DNA from: Anadara kagoshimensis
Taxonomy: Eukaryota > Mollusca > Bivalvia > Arcoida > Arcidae
NCBI GenBank assembly: GCA_021292105.1
Contig: CM037861.1
Span: 53,842,920 to 53,906,919 of the forward strand
Length of the DNA: 64,000 nucleotides
Direction of reading: 5' to 3'
Shown here: in pieces, positions 34,985-46,739 of the stretch
How the letters are laid out: the number at the start of each line of letters is the position of its first letter
How positions within the stretch are numbered: the stretch's first letter is position 1
The notes under the pieces: generated by a model
The model's database searches: none
What the model saw: only the letters and a program-made list of their open reading frames with translations
Told to the model about the DNA's origin: nothing
Made by a program: the position numbers and the translations under genes

Positions 34985-35325
34985 ATCTCCCTATCTTCAA
35001 GGTGAAGGTGACAGAGGTGTTATGTTTGAAAATTGTCTCCGAACCACGATCCATTGCCATTTTTAATGCATTGCATGCAACTTCACAAAGATTATCTAAA
35101 TGCTTAATTGGCGAGGCATGACATATCAAGGTCATATATATAGAAGGTCAAGGTAACACAGGAATAGTATGTTTGATCCGATCCGAATTCATAGCTGGTT
35201 TGCAGAAATTTAATGAAGCTTGGCACATATGATATCTTTATAGTCCAATGATATGTCTTAACCTTGATAACATTAAACGAAGCTCCTAAGGTCAAGGTCA
35301 CTGGAATTATTGTTTGCAATTTATG
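34985..35325 (+). repeat. Degenerate ~160-bp repeat rich in TCAAGGTCA
   Basis: About two diverged units, each with AAGGTGAAGGTGAC- or AAGGTCAAGGTAAC-like sequence followed by a 'gtttga..' stretch. TCAAGGTCA occurs near 35,127 and again near 35,292. The units look like part of an interspersed family; no coding. Confidence 0.5.
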
Positions 35326-35775
35326 TTGGGTTCATTACGCATAACACGGTAGTAATTTCGTGAAACGATATAAAATTGCAGCGTCTGCTGTTGCAAATTG
35401 TCGTAATTTGTATCTTCAAAACTCGATATAGTAAATTGAGGTCGAGTAAAAATAATCTAATTTGACATTCTTCACATTTTATGTGGCTGGTAACGTATTA
35501 ACTCAGTCAAAAGTACATTATATACTCTCTACCTTTAGTTTATATATAGTTGCTATCATGATCCTTTGATGTTCGCGTTCCGGTTTAACTTTGACTGTTG
35601 AATGTCAGCACATTTTATTAACACTATAAATTTCGGCTACTAGTATTACGTTCAAAATTGATAGAATTATTTAAATAAATACATTAAACAATTCGACTAG
35701 TAAAAAATTCCGCGCAGAGGTCCATGTACAAAATGTATAGACTTTCCTGGATAAACGAACATATTTTATGAGTTG

Positions 35776-36130
35776 AGTTAGTTAATGGTGTTTAACGTCC
35801 CAGTCTAGAATATTTCACTTATATCGAGGTGTTACCACCTATAGACGAAGGAGCAGAAATTTTGCCCGAGAGTTACGCTGGTGACATTATACATCAGGGT
35901 TCTCTATCGTGTCACGCCTACCGTGACACGGGACCTATAGGCGAAGGTGCAGAAATTTCGCTTGTGAGTTACTCTTTATCGTGCCACACCTACTGAGACA
36001 AGGACCCCCCCTTTTTTTTAAGTTCCCATCCGAAAGGACCATGATTTTCATTTCGTAATGCCGAGTCACTACCTACTTTCTAGTCTTGGGTGAGACTCTG
36101 TCAGGGTTCGAGCCCGCGACCTCCCACTTG
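35776..36130 (-). repeat. SINE-T copy (minus) with internal duplication
   Basis: tRNA-derived SINE in reverse orientation. The conserved 3' end (complement of ATATAAGTGAAATATTC) is at the left, and the B-box GGGTTCGAGCCC reads at about 36,107. A ~95-bp internal segment holding the 'gtgtcacgcctac' and 'gcgaaggtgcagaaattt' motifs occurs twice (about 35,840-36,000). Confidence 0.75.
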
Positions 36131-36827
36131 CATTTTATGAGTTTATAGACCTAATAGAAAGAGGTCTGTATAAAAGGGCGCTATCATTTCATTACTACTT
36201 TAATTTGTACTAATCCTTACACAAGGGCCATTGTGTTTTGCGAAGATGTTTTGTATTATATTTTCATAGATGACACGTAAATATACCTTTTTATTTGTTC
36301 AAGGCACACAATTAACCCCAAATAAAAATCTCACCTGTATTGAATCATCTTGATTCGTTCGTTCTTTTCGTTATAGCCAAGTACATAATTTAACTGAGCT
36401 AAATTTTAAAATTAGGAAGAATGACCTCTTATCATTATAATAAACTAAGTCTGATTTTAACACATATTCTGACATGTAGGTTAAAACCTCATAAAAAAGA
36501 AGTTAAAATGTCATAAATTTAATCCACGTGTTTATGTTGAAGTAATTTAGAATAATTTATTGATCAATGATGATAAGCTTACTTAATTTTACTGTAGTAT
36601 ATGTAGTATCTGTATCGGTCAGTTTAAAATAAATTATTCAGAACCAAATCACGTATGTTCACATATTTGTAGATTAATTAAAAATCACTACTTTTGGTGC
36701 TAGATATGAAAATATCTATCCGAGTAGTAATATATTTGGTTTAAAATTCCCTATCTCAACCCCGAATTAATATATTTTCGGTCCAGATCTCCCTATTTCA
36801 TCCAGATTTCTGACGTATTTTGTCGAA

Positions 36828-37110
36828 TGACTACTGCAGTAGCTCAGTTAGTAGAGTGCTCGCTCTGTAAGTACGAGGTCGTGGGTTCGAAATCATACCG
36901 GGTCTGACCCAAGACTTTAAAGTTGGTAGTGACTGTTTTTGGCGAAGCACTCGGAGTTACGTTTCTTTCGGATGGGAACTTAAAATAAACGTGGTCTCGT
37001 GTCACTGTAGGCGTGACACGATACAGTATAATAGCATCAGGCATATCGCACCGGCGAAATTTCTGCACTTCCATCTATATCTATTTATGTGAAATGTTCT
37101 TGACTGGGAT
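36828..37110 (+). repeat. SINE-T, complete tRNA-derived SINE
   Basis: The head carries a pol III A-box (TAGCTCAGTTAGTAGAGTG) and B-box (GGTTCGAAATC) at tRNA spacing. A conserved body follows (GACCCAAGACTTTAAAGTTG, CTTTCGGATGGGAACTT, GTGTCACTGTAGGCGTGACA), ending near GAAATGTTCTTGACTGGGA. It is the reference copy for the family found throughout 35-50 kb. It is not a functional tRNA gene. Confidence 0.85.
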
Positions 37111-37792
37111 CTTTTGAGAGGGTGTCTTGCCAATGCTTTTGTTAGTTTTTTTTTTTTTTTTGACTACACATGCCGATCTTTACAGAAATATAATATTGAC
37201 TTCAATGTTTGACCGACATATTCAACATTTCTAAAGTTAGTTTTGTTCAAGAAAGACGCCCATTTAGGTCTTAAACACAGACAGACTCTCTGATTTAAAG
37301 CACTGGAAATAGATAAATCAACCACTAAATATATTTCTGTGTTAAGAACCGGTATAATTTAAAACCTGGGCTAGACTCTGGACTTGGACTTACTAACCTA
37401 TATTTAAAGTATATAACTTTTTTGTTTGACAATGGATATCACTGCTGAATGTAATTTAATTATAAGCATCAACTGTAAATGACAATGGTATACTGTAAAT
37501 ACTGTCTAGAGGGCTCGACAATGTCCACCAAAGTCCAAATCTAGAATCAAAGTCCAGAGTTCAAAGTACATCGCATGTTTTCTATTATTCCTTAATGATC
37601 AATGGAACAATATAAGTAATTATAGATGGCTTCAACAAAGTTTTTTTCGCGTCGGTCACACCTTAAAACAGAAAGTACTAATATATTTTTGAATGAAAAG
37701 AGTACTAATATATTTTTGAATGAAAAGGGATATTGTATACACATTTACACTGAGCGTATATTGTTAGTACCTCGTGAATTCTGACATGTATA

Positions 37793-37910
37793 CAGTAGAG
37801 ACCTGTCGAGAATTTAACTTGAAGCAAACGAATTATTAGTAAATCGACACAACATCTCGTTATCTATATATCGACAGCTGCCATCTATCTCTCTGTCGCT
37901 TTTCTGGACC
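37793..37910 (+). mobile_element. MITE-2 partial copy
   Basis: Has the left end of the family (ACAGTAGAGACCTGTCGAGA, then TTAACTTG and AACGAATT). The right end is missing; SINE-T starts shortly after. Confidence 0.55.
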
Positions 37911-37946
37911 ACTCGCTAATATTTCGGCCACTTCGTTTTTGTTACC

Positions 37947-38257
37947 TTGGTAGACTGCTAGCTCCGTAAGTGGGAGGTCGTGGGTTCGAACCCCGACCGG
38001 GTCTGACTCAAGACTTGAAAGTGGGTAGTGACTGTTTTTCGCCAAGCACTTGGCATTATGAAATGAACACGGTTCTTTCGGATGGGAACTTAAAAATAAA
38101 CGGGGTCCCGTGTCTTGGTAGGCTTGGCACAAAAAACATGCTGTATAATGCCATCAGCGCAACGCACAGACAAAATTAATTGCTGCACCTTCGCCTTTAG
38201 CTGACGAAGTCTCGATATAAGTGAAATATTCTTGACTGGGACGTTAAACATCATTAC
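37947..38257 (+). repeat. SINE-T copy
   Basis: Good B-box (GGTTCGAACCCCGACC) and the full body, ending GATATAAGTGAAATATTC, then TTGACTGGGACGTTAAACAT. The A-box is degraded. Confidence 0.8.
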
Positions 38258-38259
38258 TA

Positions 38260-39140
38260 GTCAACTTAAATCAACTCGTTTTTGTGACTTATTAAGTGTT
38301 AAACTTTCGACTGTACCGTAACTCTTATTTTCAACAAATACCAGTTTTTACATTTACAAGATGTAAACTGTGAAATGATGCCACTTTTAAATATAAAGAT
38401 GTATATCATTAAGAATGTCTTTTTCAATAAAAATCAGTTTCTCTTCGACCACGACAGTACTGATGTTAGTACACTTACTATCTGTAATATTGTGGTATCG
38501 AGATGGTATGGTAGTAGATACTAACATATCTGTGTAGTAAGTACAAATGCATGTATACTTTTTTTTATTTAAGCAAGAACCTGTTGTAAAATTTTGTCAT
38601 GATACTATTTTTAAATGAATTTAATTTTTTTTTTAAAGTTATATGATGACATTTTGTTAATTACGATAAGTTAAGATCTTGGTAAAGAACTAAGATTTGA
38701 GTACAATGTGTTTTATTTTGACGAAATCTTGAGATCTTTGAATTCCCGTCATTCTGTATTTGTTAGGTCGTGTTTTATATGCAATGGTTATTGCTAAGTA
38801 CGTACTTTTCAGCCTTTGTCAGTTATAACGAATCATGTTAAGCAGAAGTTATGGGCATATTAAGCAAAATTGTTTTTTTTAAATCCAAGCATCATGGAAT
38901 AAGCAATAAATTAAAGGTGTCATTTGCTACTTTTCAATGTATTCATTAATAAAGTGGCACATGACAAAGAGGCTACAGTCACGTTATGAGGAAACCACAT
39001 TGTAATACATTCATTCGCATTCTTGGTTAAATTTGAAACCATGTATGTTGGAATCTGTTAGAATAAGTTGTCTTGACAAAGTGTTTGGTCTGTTTGTGTT
39101 TATTTTTGGGTACTCAATATCTAGTAATATGCTATCTCAT
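38260..39140. other. Intergenic DNA, nothing recognised
   Basis: AT-rich; no exon-like or repeat signal found. Confidence 0.4.
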
Positions 39141-39150
39141 TTCGTTCAAA

Positions 39151-39342
39151 ACCACTGCGGTAGCCTTTAAAAACTTAAAATAAACGAGGTACCATGTCAC
39201 GGTAGGCGTGGCACGATAAAGAACCCTGCTGTATAATTCCATCAGCGCAACACACAAGCAAAATTTGTTGTACCTTCTCCTATAGCTGGCGACGTTTCGA
39301 TATAAGTGAAATATTCTTGATTGGGACGTTAAACGTCATTAC
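39151..39342 (+). repeat. SINE-T copy with internal deletion
   Basis: The head 'accactgcggtagc' is joined directly to the 3' half (ACTTAAAATAAACGAGG onward), so the B-box and mid-body are missing. It ends with the usual GGGACGTTAAACGTCATTAC. Confidence 0.75.
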
Positions 39343-39360
39343 TTAACTCATTTCGCCCAT

Positions 39361-39361
39361 T

Positions 39362-39400
<39 letters not shown>

Positions 39401-39402
39401 TT
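39361..39402. repeat. (TTTA)n microsatellite
   Basis: About ten TTTA units directly after the SINE-T 3' end, where such SINEs often carry simple-repeat tails. Confidence 0.9.
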
Positions 39403-39607
39403 TTGTTAATTTTTTTGCTACTGCCAATATCAAATACATTTATTAACTTCAAAGACAACGAATGGAATCTTTACTTACAATCACTGTACTTCATTTATCA
39501 ACAAGCCGTGTTATGCTCAATTGTATACATGTAGATGGTATAGTCTGACATAATCTTGATATTATCATGTTTATTGTTCCTTTGTACACCGTTTATCGTT
39601 CCTTTGA

Positions 39608-39609
<2 letters not shown>

Positions 39610-39655
<46 letters not shown>
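39610..39655. repeat. (CT)n microsatellite with C run
   Basis: A run of C residues followed by about 18 CT units. Confidence 0.95.
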
Positions 39656-39660
<5 letters not shown>

Positions 39661-40054
39661 AGGGATTTAACGCAAAATCCATGTACTTGTGCCCGATATA
39701 GGGGATCTAAAACATAACATCTGACATAACAAATGAATATACTATCTGATAGTCAATCGATCCGTACAAGTTGATTGTAAATAACAAAAACAAAGTTATT
39801 GCGACTTTGATTCGCATCTTTGATTACAACAACTGCTTTAACATTAGAAGATATTAAATCCTTACACTAAAAGGCCTCCGTACATTATATTTAACTAAAT
39901 CTACAACGCTTGACAGCAAATTCAAAGAGAGTGCAAATCGGCATCTTGTTTTTAACGAATAAAAAGTTTGTGTTTTGGGTGTAATTAAGTTTTAACGATA
40001 ATGTTACAACTAATTATCTATATTCTAACACTAAATAAGAAAATTAAGAACGTA

Positions 40055-40275
40055 CAGTACAGGCCTGTCGAGAGTTCAAACATTGCGCTAACGAAGCTCG
40101 GCTGCCGAGTGTCAGATATATTAATTGATGGCCGAAAAGCTGTCGAGAGATAGGTAACAGCTGCCGTAAAGCTGTCGAGATAAAGCTAGCTAAGAGCCGG
40201 GATTAGCTGCTGATTCGGTACGTATTCAATAGCTGCTTAGTGTTAAACTTTCGACAGGCCTGTACTGTAGCTAAT
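40055..40275. mobile_element. MITE-2, best copy
   Basis: TIRs ACAGTACAGGCCTGTCGAGA (left) and TTTCGACAGGCCTGTACTGT (right) match almost perfectly. Internal sequence includes GCTGTCGAGAGATAGGTAAC and a second GCTGTCGAGATAAAGCTAGC. Non-coding, ~215 bp. Other copies are at 19.1, 37.8, 40.8, 41.0 and 41.6 kb. Confidence 0.85.
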
Positions 40276-40767
40276 TACTGAGGAGAGATCCTAGTTTATC
40301 TCCTTAGTGTACCAGTATTACTAAATGACATGTCTGCTTTTTGTGGCTGCAATACATGGAACATTGCAATTTATGGAACATATCCAAGAATTACTTGTAA
40401 TTATAAGCCCTATAGGAATCTTGATGGGGCGTAAAACATCATTACTCGATTCCACTTCTATAACCCTTAACACGGTTTTATATCATAGGAATTGAAAATG
40501 GAAATTTTACTATTGCGCTAATTTTAATTTACTCATGGAACTTATCTAATCGATGTTTATTCTACAGGAATTTTCAGAGGAGCAATTATTAAAAAAAACC
40601 TTTTAAACACCATAACATCAATATTTTTGCATTCATATAATGTAAAATAAAACCCCTAAGGCTTTGACAATGGGGTCATTTGGCAAAATAAGTGATCAGT
40701 GACCTCATGGCCGCCTTATAGAATGAACACTGTTAAAGTGGAATAAAACAAATGGTATACATGTACA

Positions 40768-40960
40768 GTAGAGACATGTCGACGTCAAAGAAGATACGTC
40801 GAAGTTAGGCTGCTGAATGGCCGACATATGTATTGCAAGTAGCCTAAAAGCTTACGAGAGATAGATAACAGCTGCCTAGATATAGCTAACGAGTGGCCGA
40901 GATGAGCTGCCGCTATAGCACAAATTCGTTAGATTACTGTTAAACTTTCAAGTCTATTTT
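40768..40960. mobile_element. MITE-2 copy
   Basis: Left end ACAGTAGAGACATGTCGACG; internal TTACGAGAGATAGATAACAG; right end TGTTAAACTTTCAAGTCTA is decayed. Confidence 0.65.
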
Positions 40961-40974
40961 ATGCTCTAGAACCC

Positions 40975-41195
40975 ACAGTAGAGACACGTCGAAAGTTTAA
41001 CACTAGGCTGGGAAATTCGTGCCGGATCGGCAGTTTTCGGTTGATATGTATATCACAACAGCTTTTTGACAGCTGTTAACTATCTCCAGCAGCTTTTCAG
41101 ACATTAGCTATTCAAAATTCGGACACTCGGCAGTCGCGTTTCGACTCCTTTTTAAGTCATAGTTAAACTTTCTACAGATCTGTTCTGTAATTGTG
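40975..41195. mobile_element. MITE-2 copy (inverted core)
   Basis: Begins CACAGTAGAGACACGTCGAA and ends TTAAACTTTCTACAGATCTG. Its core ('cagctttttgacagctgtta', 'cagcttttcagacattagct') reads as the reverse complement of the core in the 40,055 copy, as is possible for an element with symmetric ends. Confidence 0.65.
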
Positions 41196-41599
41196 GTTTG
41201 AGGTCCATTTACAGGTTTTAAGAGCTGTAGGTTCACACCCACCAGCTGTGTAATGCTTTAAAATCATTGACAGATCCGGGTTCAATTTATTGGGGTCCGT
41301 AGGTCCAAGGCCATAAGATATTCAGCCCAAAGACATGTAAACTCGAGAGTCTGATAGGTTTTTTCTTTCTTTTTGTTCTGAGATATAGATTTTCAGAATA
41401 TAAGAACAGTTAATTGAAGTTAATAATTGACATTTTTGTGTTTTTAAACAATTGTCATGTAATACAAAATGTAATTTGTATATTGAGATCATGCCCGTTA
41501 TATAAGCACATGCTACTCGAAAGGTAAACACTGAACTTATCGTGGCTTAGATATGAAAAATTAGTGATAGAAAACCTACAAAGAAATATAACAGTTACC

Positions 41600-41705
41600 A
41601 AGCTCGAACTGTCGCGATGTAGCCAAGTTGAGCTGCAGTTTCAGCATTAATTCGTCTGCATAGTGTTGAACTTTCGACATGCCTTTAATGTATATAGCAA
41701 GTAAC
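41600..41705. mobile_element. MITE-2 right-end fragment
   Basis: GTTGAACTTTCGACATGCCT preceded by 'agctgcagtttcagcattaattcgt'. The left part is missing or scrambled. Confidence 0.5.
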
Positions 41706-41785
41706 TTTGAACTTACCCACATTTTATGATTGATACAGTAAATTTATTTTTTATCTTGGCCAACATTTTTAAAAGCACTCATTTT

Positions 41786-42098
41786 CCAGTCCCGGTCAAG
41801 AATATTTTACTTATATCGAGACGTCGACAGTACAGGCGAAGGTGCAGAAATTTTGTCTGTGCGTTGCGCTAATGGTATTATACAACAGGCCTAGGATCTT
41901 TATCGTGCCACGCCTAGCCGGACTTCGTTTATTTTAAGTTCCCATCAGAAAGAACTGTGACTTTTATTTCGTAATGCAGAGTTCTTGGCGAACAGTCACT
42001 ACCAACTTTCAAGTCTTTGGTCAGACCCATGTGGGGTTTAAACACACGGCCTCGACTTACAAAGCGAGCACTCTACTAACTGAGCTGCCGCAGTGGTT
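41786..42098 (-). repeat. SINE-T copy (minus)
   Basis: Reverse-oriented complete copy. The 3' end lies at the left (TTTTACTTATATCGAGACGT), and the A-box complement (CTCTACTAACTGAGCTGC) at about 42,071-42,089. Confidence 0.8.
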
Positions 42099-42870
42099 AT
42101 TTGCAGACCAAGAGGTGTGTACGTCCTAATTATACCGCCCCTTGTACTGCTTGAACTTATTGAAACATTTGTTCACATAAATACAGGTTACCAATCCAAG
42201 GTGTACTATATACTTTTTAATTATTTCAGCAATAAACCAAATAAAATAAAAGTTTATGATGAACGAAAATCAAAATTGAAGAATTTTTATTATAACTAAA
42301 TCGTTTTAGAGGCACCATATGTCTAGTTATATATATATGTTGTGGTCATATATCACGTGTGTGGCTAGTGTGATAGTCTGTCTGGCATTGTTAATCTTCA
42401 GATGATAATTTTTCATTTTTATCTTGAGTTGATATTAATCTCTGTCTTTACTCTGGGATTGTGGAGCCTTTTTATCTTACAAAGACCATTTGTAAAGTAC
42501 ATACTTATTGATGTTATTGATGAATAATTTGAATTTAAGATAGTTCAAAGGTTCTAGGGTTGGTATACATTTCTTTAAATCAAACTTACCATGTATAAGA
42601 TATTTCATTTTAAAACAAATCCGCTGTGTACTTTTTTTTAGTATTAGATATTTGACCTTGCTGTTTTTTAACTTATGGTTATAAGCCAGAATAGAAAGAA
42701 ACTAGTTTAATTTTTTTATCGATTATCTATTTGTAACATTTTAATTTTATCTTTTCACACTAACACACTATTAGTAATAAACAAGTATTCATTGTGTATA
42801 TTAACCGTTTGGATTTTATGACGTTACACTTTAACAAAAATAAATCAAACCATTTGGTTCCGTTTTGTGA

Positions 42871-43185
42871 ACTGTAACTCAGTTGGTATAATGCTCGCTC
42901 CGTAATTGGGAGGTTGTTGGTTCTAACCCTGGCCGGGTTTGACCCAAGACTTGAAAGTGGGTAGTGACTGTTCTTGGCATTACAAAATGAAAGTCACTGT
43001 TCTTTCGGATGGAAACTTACAATAAACGAGGTCCCTTGTCACAATGGACTTGGCACGATAAAGACCCTTTTGTATAATGTCATCAGCGCAACGCACTGGC
43101 AAATTTTCTGCACTTTCGCTTACAGCTGACGACGTCTCGATATAAGTGAAATATTCTTGACTGGGACGTTAACACCATTACTCAA
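42871..43185 (+). repeat. SINE-T copy
   Basis: A-box TAACTCAGTTGGTATAATG, B-box GGTTCTAACCCTGGCC, and a full body to GGGACGTTAACACCATTACT. Confidence 0.8.
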
Positions 43186-43413
43186 TTCAACTTGTTTTGT
43201 GAATATTCAAAACTTAAAAAATTGTTTAAATGTTTTCTAAAACATAACGGAATTTATTCTTTCTGAAACATGTTTCACCGTTGTGTAGGATTCTTCTTTT
43301 TACATATTGTTATATATTATCATATGTAAGATGTTTTAAAAAACATTTTAACCTATAATTAAGTTTTGAAAATATAAATTCACCTAAGACAAGAGAAAAC
43401 TTTATCGACATAT

Positions 43414-43416
<3 letters not shown>

Positions 43417-43499
<83 letters not shown>

Positions 43500-43516
43500 T
43501 GTGTGTGTGTGTGTGT
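43417..43516. repeat. Compound (GA)n(GT)n microsatellite
   Basis: About 23 GA units pass directly into about 26 GT units with one GA interruption. Frames across it give Ser/Leu and Thr/His repeats that are not genes. Confidence 0.95.
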
Positions 43517-43820
43517 TTTAAGGTAGTTTCCAGTTACCCAGTCATGTATGTCATGCAATATTACTAGTGGTACAATAATTCCCTAGTTGTCTGCCTTTAC
43601 TGACCACCAATCTACCTTAACTTTCTGTTCAGACTACTTTCACTTGTGGTATGCATTTTTGATTTGTTTATAATTTGTTGATCATCAAGCAGTCTTAACT
43701 TGTGATAAACATATCAGAGTTGTCTATATTTGTTGACCACGGTGCTATCTTAACTTTATTATACCTCAATGATACATGTGTGTATGTATTTTTCAAGTGT
43801 TCTGTTGTTTTTCATTACAG

Positions 43821-44308
43821 AAACATGCTGGACAGATTTAAGGTAAAGTTAACTTATAATTCAATATTTCACTTTGTTCTTGCATTCTTTTTTTATTAAC
43901 TTAATAACATGATCAAAAGATTGGATTTTGACATGCTGAAATCCATTCAATTCTCTGACTAATTGTGATGATTACTATTTAGTCTTCAAACAATAAAAAG
44001 TTGTGCATTAGAAGTAATATTTTCATCCATGAACAAGTACGGTTCAAAGCTCTGTTAGCTGAACCATCTGGTAAGGGAAAATTTGTAACTTTTGTATTAT
44101 GCAATATATTTTGAAAAAAAATCAAATTCTCACAAGCACACGTGATTTCGTGTTAAAGGTTTTCTTCGTTATTGGCCGATTAGAAGATTGTCAGATGACT
44201 AAATTTCGTCAGTTCTGCATAACGATTTATGAATGCTCCAAAGAAAATAATGTTGACCACCCCGAAGAACCGAGTCCTTCATTTACACATTCGTTGCTTG
44301 TTTACTAA
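43821..44308 (+). CDS. Candidate 3' exons of an unrecognised gene
   Basis: Three consecutive pieces join in phase. 43,821-43,842 lies between TTTTCATTACAG and GTAAAG and reads NMLDRFK. 43,982-44,070 lies between ATTACTATTTAG and GTAAGG and reads SSNNKKLCIRSNIFIHEQVR, then FKALLAEPSG. 44,182-44,308 follows GGCCGATTAG and reads EDCQMTKFRQFCITIYEC onward to a stop after HSLLVY. Phases are 0 and 1 at the two joins, both compatible. The sequence is well mixed in charge and unlike nearby AT-rich frames. Introns are only ~140 and ~110 bp. I do not recognise the protein and could not find the upstream exons, so the gene may extend far leftward through the SINE-rich region, or this may be an isolated fragment. 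Confidence 0.45.
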
Positions 44309-44387
44309 TGGTTGGAAAATGATGTGTTTGTAAAACAGTTGGTTTCGGGAAATGACAATTAATTATATAATGTTTGGAAAAACAGAA

Positions 44388-46735
44388 GGAACCAAAATAA
44401 CCCATACCAATCCATGTCCATAATCCCAAAGTAAAATTAAAATAACCCATACCAATCCATGTCCATAATCCCAAAGTAAAATTAAAATAACCCATACCAA
44501 TCCATGTCCATAATCCCAAAGTAAAATTAAAATAACCCATACCAATCCATGTCCAAATCATAATCCCAAAGTAAAATTAAAATAACCCATACCAATCCAT
44601 GTCCAAATCATAATCCCAAAGTAAAATTATAATAACCCATACCAATCCATGTCCATAATCCCAAAGTAAAATTAAAATAACCCATACCAATCCATGTCCA
44701 AATCATAATCCCAAAATAAAATTAAAATAACCCATACCAATCCATGTCCAAATCATAATCCCAAAGTAAAATTTAAATAACCCATACCAATCTATGTCTA
44801 AATCATAATCCCAAAGTAAAATTAAAATAACCCATATCAATCCATGTCCAAATCATAATCCCAAAGTAAAATTAAAATAACCCATACCAATCCATGTCCA
44901 TCATCCCAAAGTAAAATTAAAATGACCCATACCAATCCATGTCCATAATCCAAAAGTAAAATTAAAATAACCCATACCAATCCATGTCCATAATCCCAAA
45001 GTAAAATTAAAATGACCCATACCAATCCATGTCCATAATCCCAAAGTAAAATTAAAATAACCCATACCAATCCATGTCCATAATCCCAAAGTAAAATTAA
45101 AATAACCCATACCAATCCATGTCCTAATCATAATGCCCAAGTAAAATTAAAATAACCCATACCAATCCATGTCCAAATCATAATCCCAAAGTAAAATTAA
45201 AATAACCCATACCAATCCATGTCTAAATCATAATCCCAAAGTAAAATTAAAATAACCCATACCAATCCATGTCCATAATCCCAAAGTAAAATTACAATAA
45301 CCCATACCAATCCATGTCCAAATCATAATCCCAAAGTAAAATTAAAATAACCCATACCAATCCATGTCCAAATCATAATCCCAAAGTAAAATTAAAATAA
45401 CCCATACCAATCCATGTCCAAATCATAATCCCAAAGTAAAATTAAAATAACCCATACCAATCCATGTCCATAATCCAAAAGTAAAATTAAAATAACCCAT
45501 ACCAATCCATGTCCAAATCGTAATCCAAAATTAAAATTAAAATAACCCATACCACTCCATGTCCATAATCCCAAAGTAAAATTAAAATAACCCATACCAA
45601 TCCATGTCCAAATCATAATCCAAAGTAAAATTAAAATAACCCATACCAATCCATGTCTAAATCATAATCCCAAAGTAAAATTAAAATAACCCATACCAAT
45701 CCATGTCCAAATCATAATCCCAAAGTAAAATTAAAATAACCCATACCAATCCATGTCCAAATCGTAATCCAAAAGTAAAATTAAAATAACCAATACCAAT
45801 CCATGTCCAAATCATAATCCAAAGTAAAATTAAAATAACCCATACCAATCTATGTCCAAATCATAATCCCAAAGTAAAATTAAAATAACCCATACCAATC
45901 CATGTCCAAATCATAATCCAAAGTAAAATTAAAATAACCCATACCAATCCATGTCCATAATCCCAAAGTAAAATTAAAATAACCCATACCAATCCATGTC
46001 CAAATCATAATCCCAAAGTAAAATTAAAATAACCCATACCAATCCATGTCCAAATCATAATCCCAAAGTAAAATTAAAATAACCCATACCAATCCATGTC
46101 CATAATCCAAAGTAAAATTAAAATAACCCATACCAATCCATGTCCAAATCATAATCTTAAAGTAAAATTAAAATAACCCGTACCAATCCATGTCCATAAT
46201 CCCAAAGTAAAATTAAAATAACCCATACCAATCCATGTCCATAATCCAATGTAAAATTAAAATAACCCATACCATCCATGTCCAAATCATAATCCCAAAG
46301 TAAAATTTAAATAACCCATACCAATCCATGTCCATAATCCCAAAGTAAAATTAAAATAACCCATACCAATCCATGTCCATAATCCAAAGTAAAATTAAAA
46401 TAACCCATACCAATCCATGTCCATAATCCAAAGTAAAATTAAAATAACCCATACCAATCCATGTCCATAATCCCAAAGTAAAATTAAAATAACCCATACC
46501 AATCCATGTCCAAATCATAATCCCAAAGTAAAATTAAAAAACCCATACTAATCCATGTCCATAATCCGAAAGTAAAATTAAAATAACCCATACCAATCCA
46601 TGTCCAAATCATAATCCCAAAGTAAAATTAAAATAACCCATACCAATCCATGTCCAAATCATAATCCCAAAGTAAAAGTAAAATAACCCATACCAATCCA
46701 TGTCTAAATCATATTCCTAGAGCAAAATTAAAAAC
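44388..46735. repeat. Minisatellite array, 45/50-bp units, ~49 copies
   Basis: The unit reads AATAACCCATACCAATCC, then ATGTCC(AAATC)ATAATCCC, then AAAGTAAAATTAA. There are two length classes, differing by AAATC (45 and 50 bp), plus occasional one-base variants. Where 45-bp units run together, the minus strand stays open and encodes a 15-residue repeat (GLWTWIGMGYFNFTL); 50-bp units break it, so no gene is supported. The unit matches the left end of the REP element, a copy of which begins where the array ends (about 46,740). Confidence 0.95.
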
Positions 46736-46739
46736 AAAC

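Noticed and set aside
36840..36910. Functional tRNA gene
   Set aside because: A and B boxes are present but the arms do not pair well by eye, and the unit is repeated with the same SINE body at other sites. Same reasoning for 24,736 and 61,366.
44283..45649. Minus-strand open frames with a repeated 15-residue peptide
   Set aside because: They are translations of the minisatellite and persist only where 45-bp units adjoin; 50-bp units shift them. No start context, domain or splice signal.
44388..46735. CRISPR-like array
   Set aside because: Units are directly tandem with no unique spacers, and the setting is eukaryotic. It is a minisatellite.
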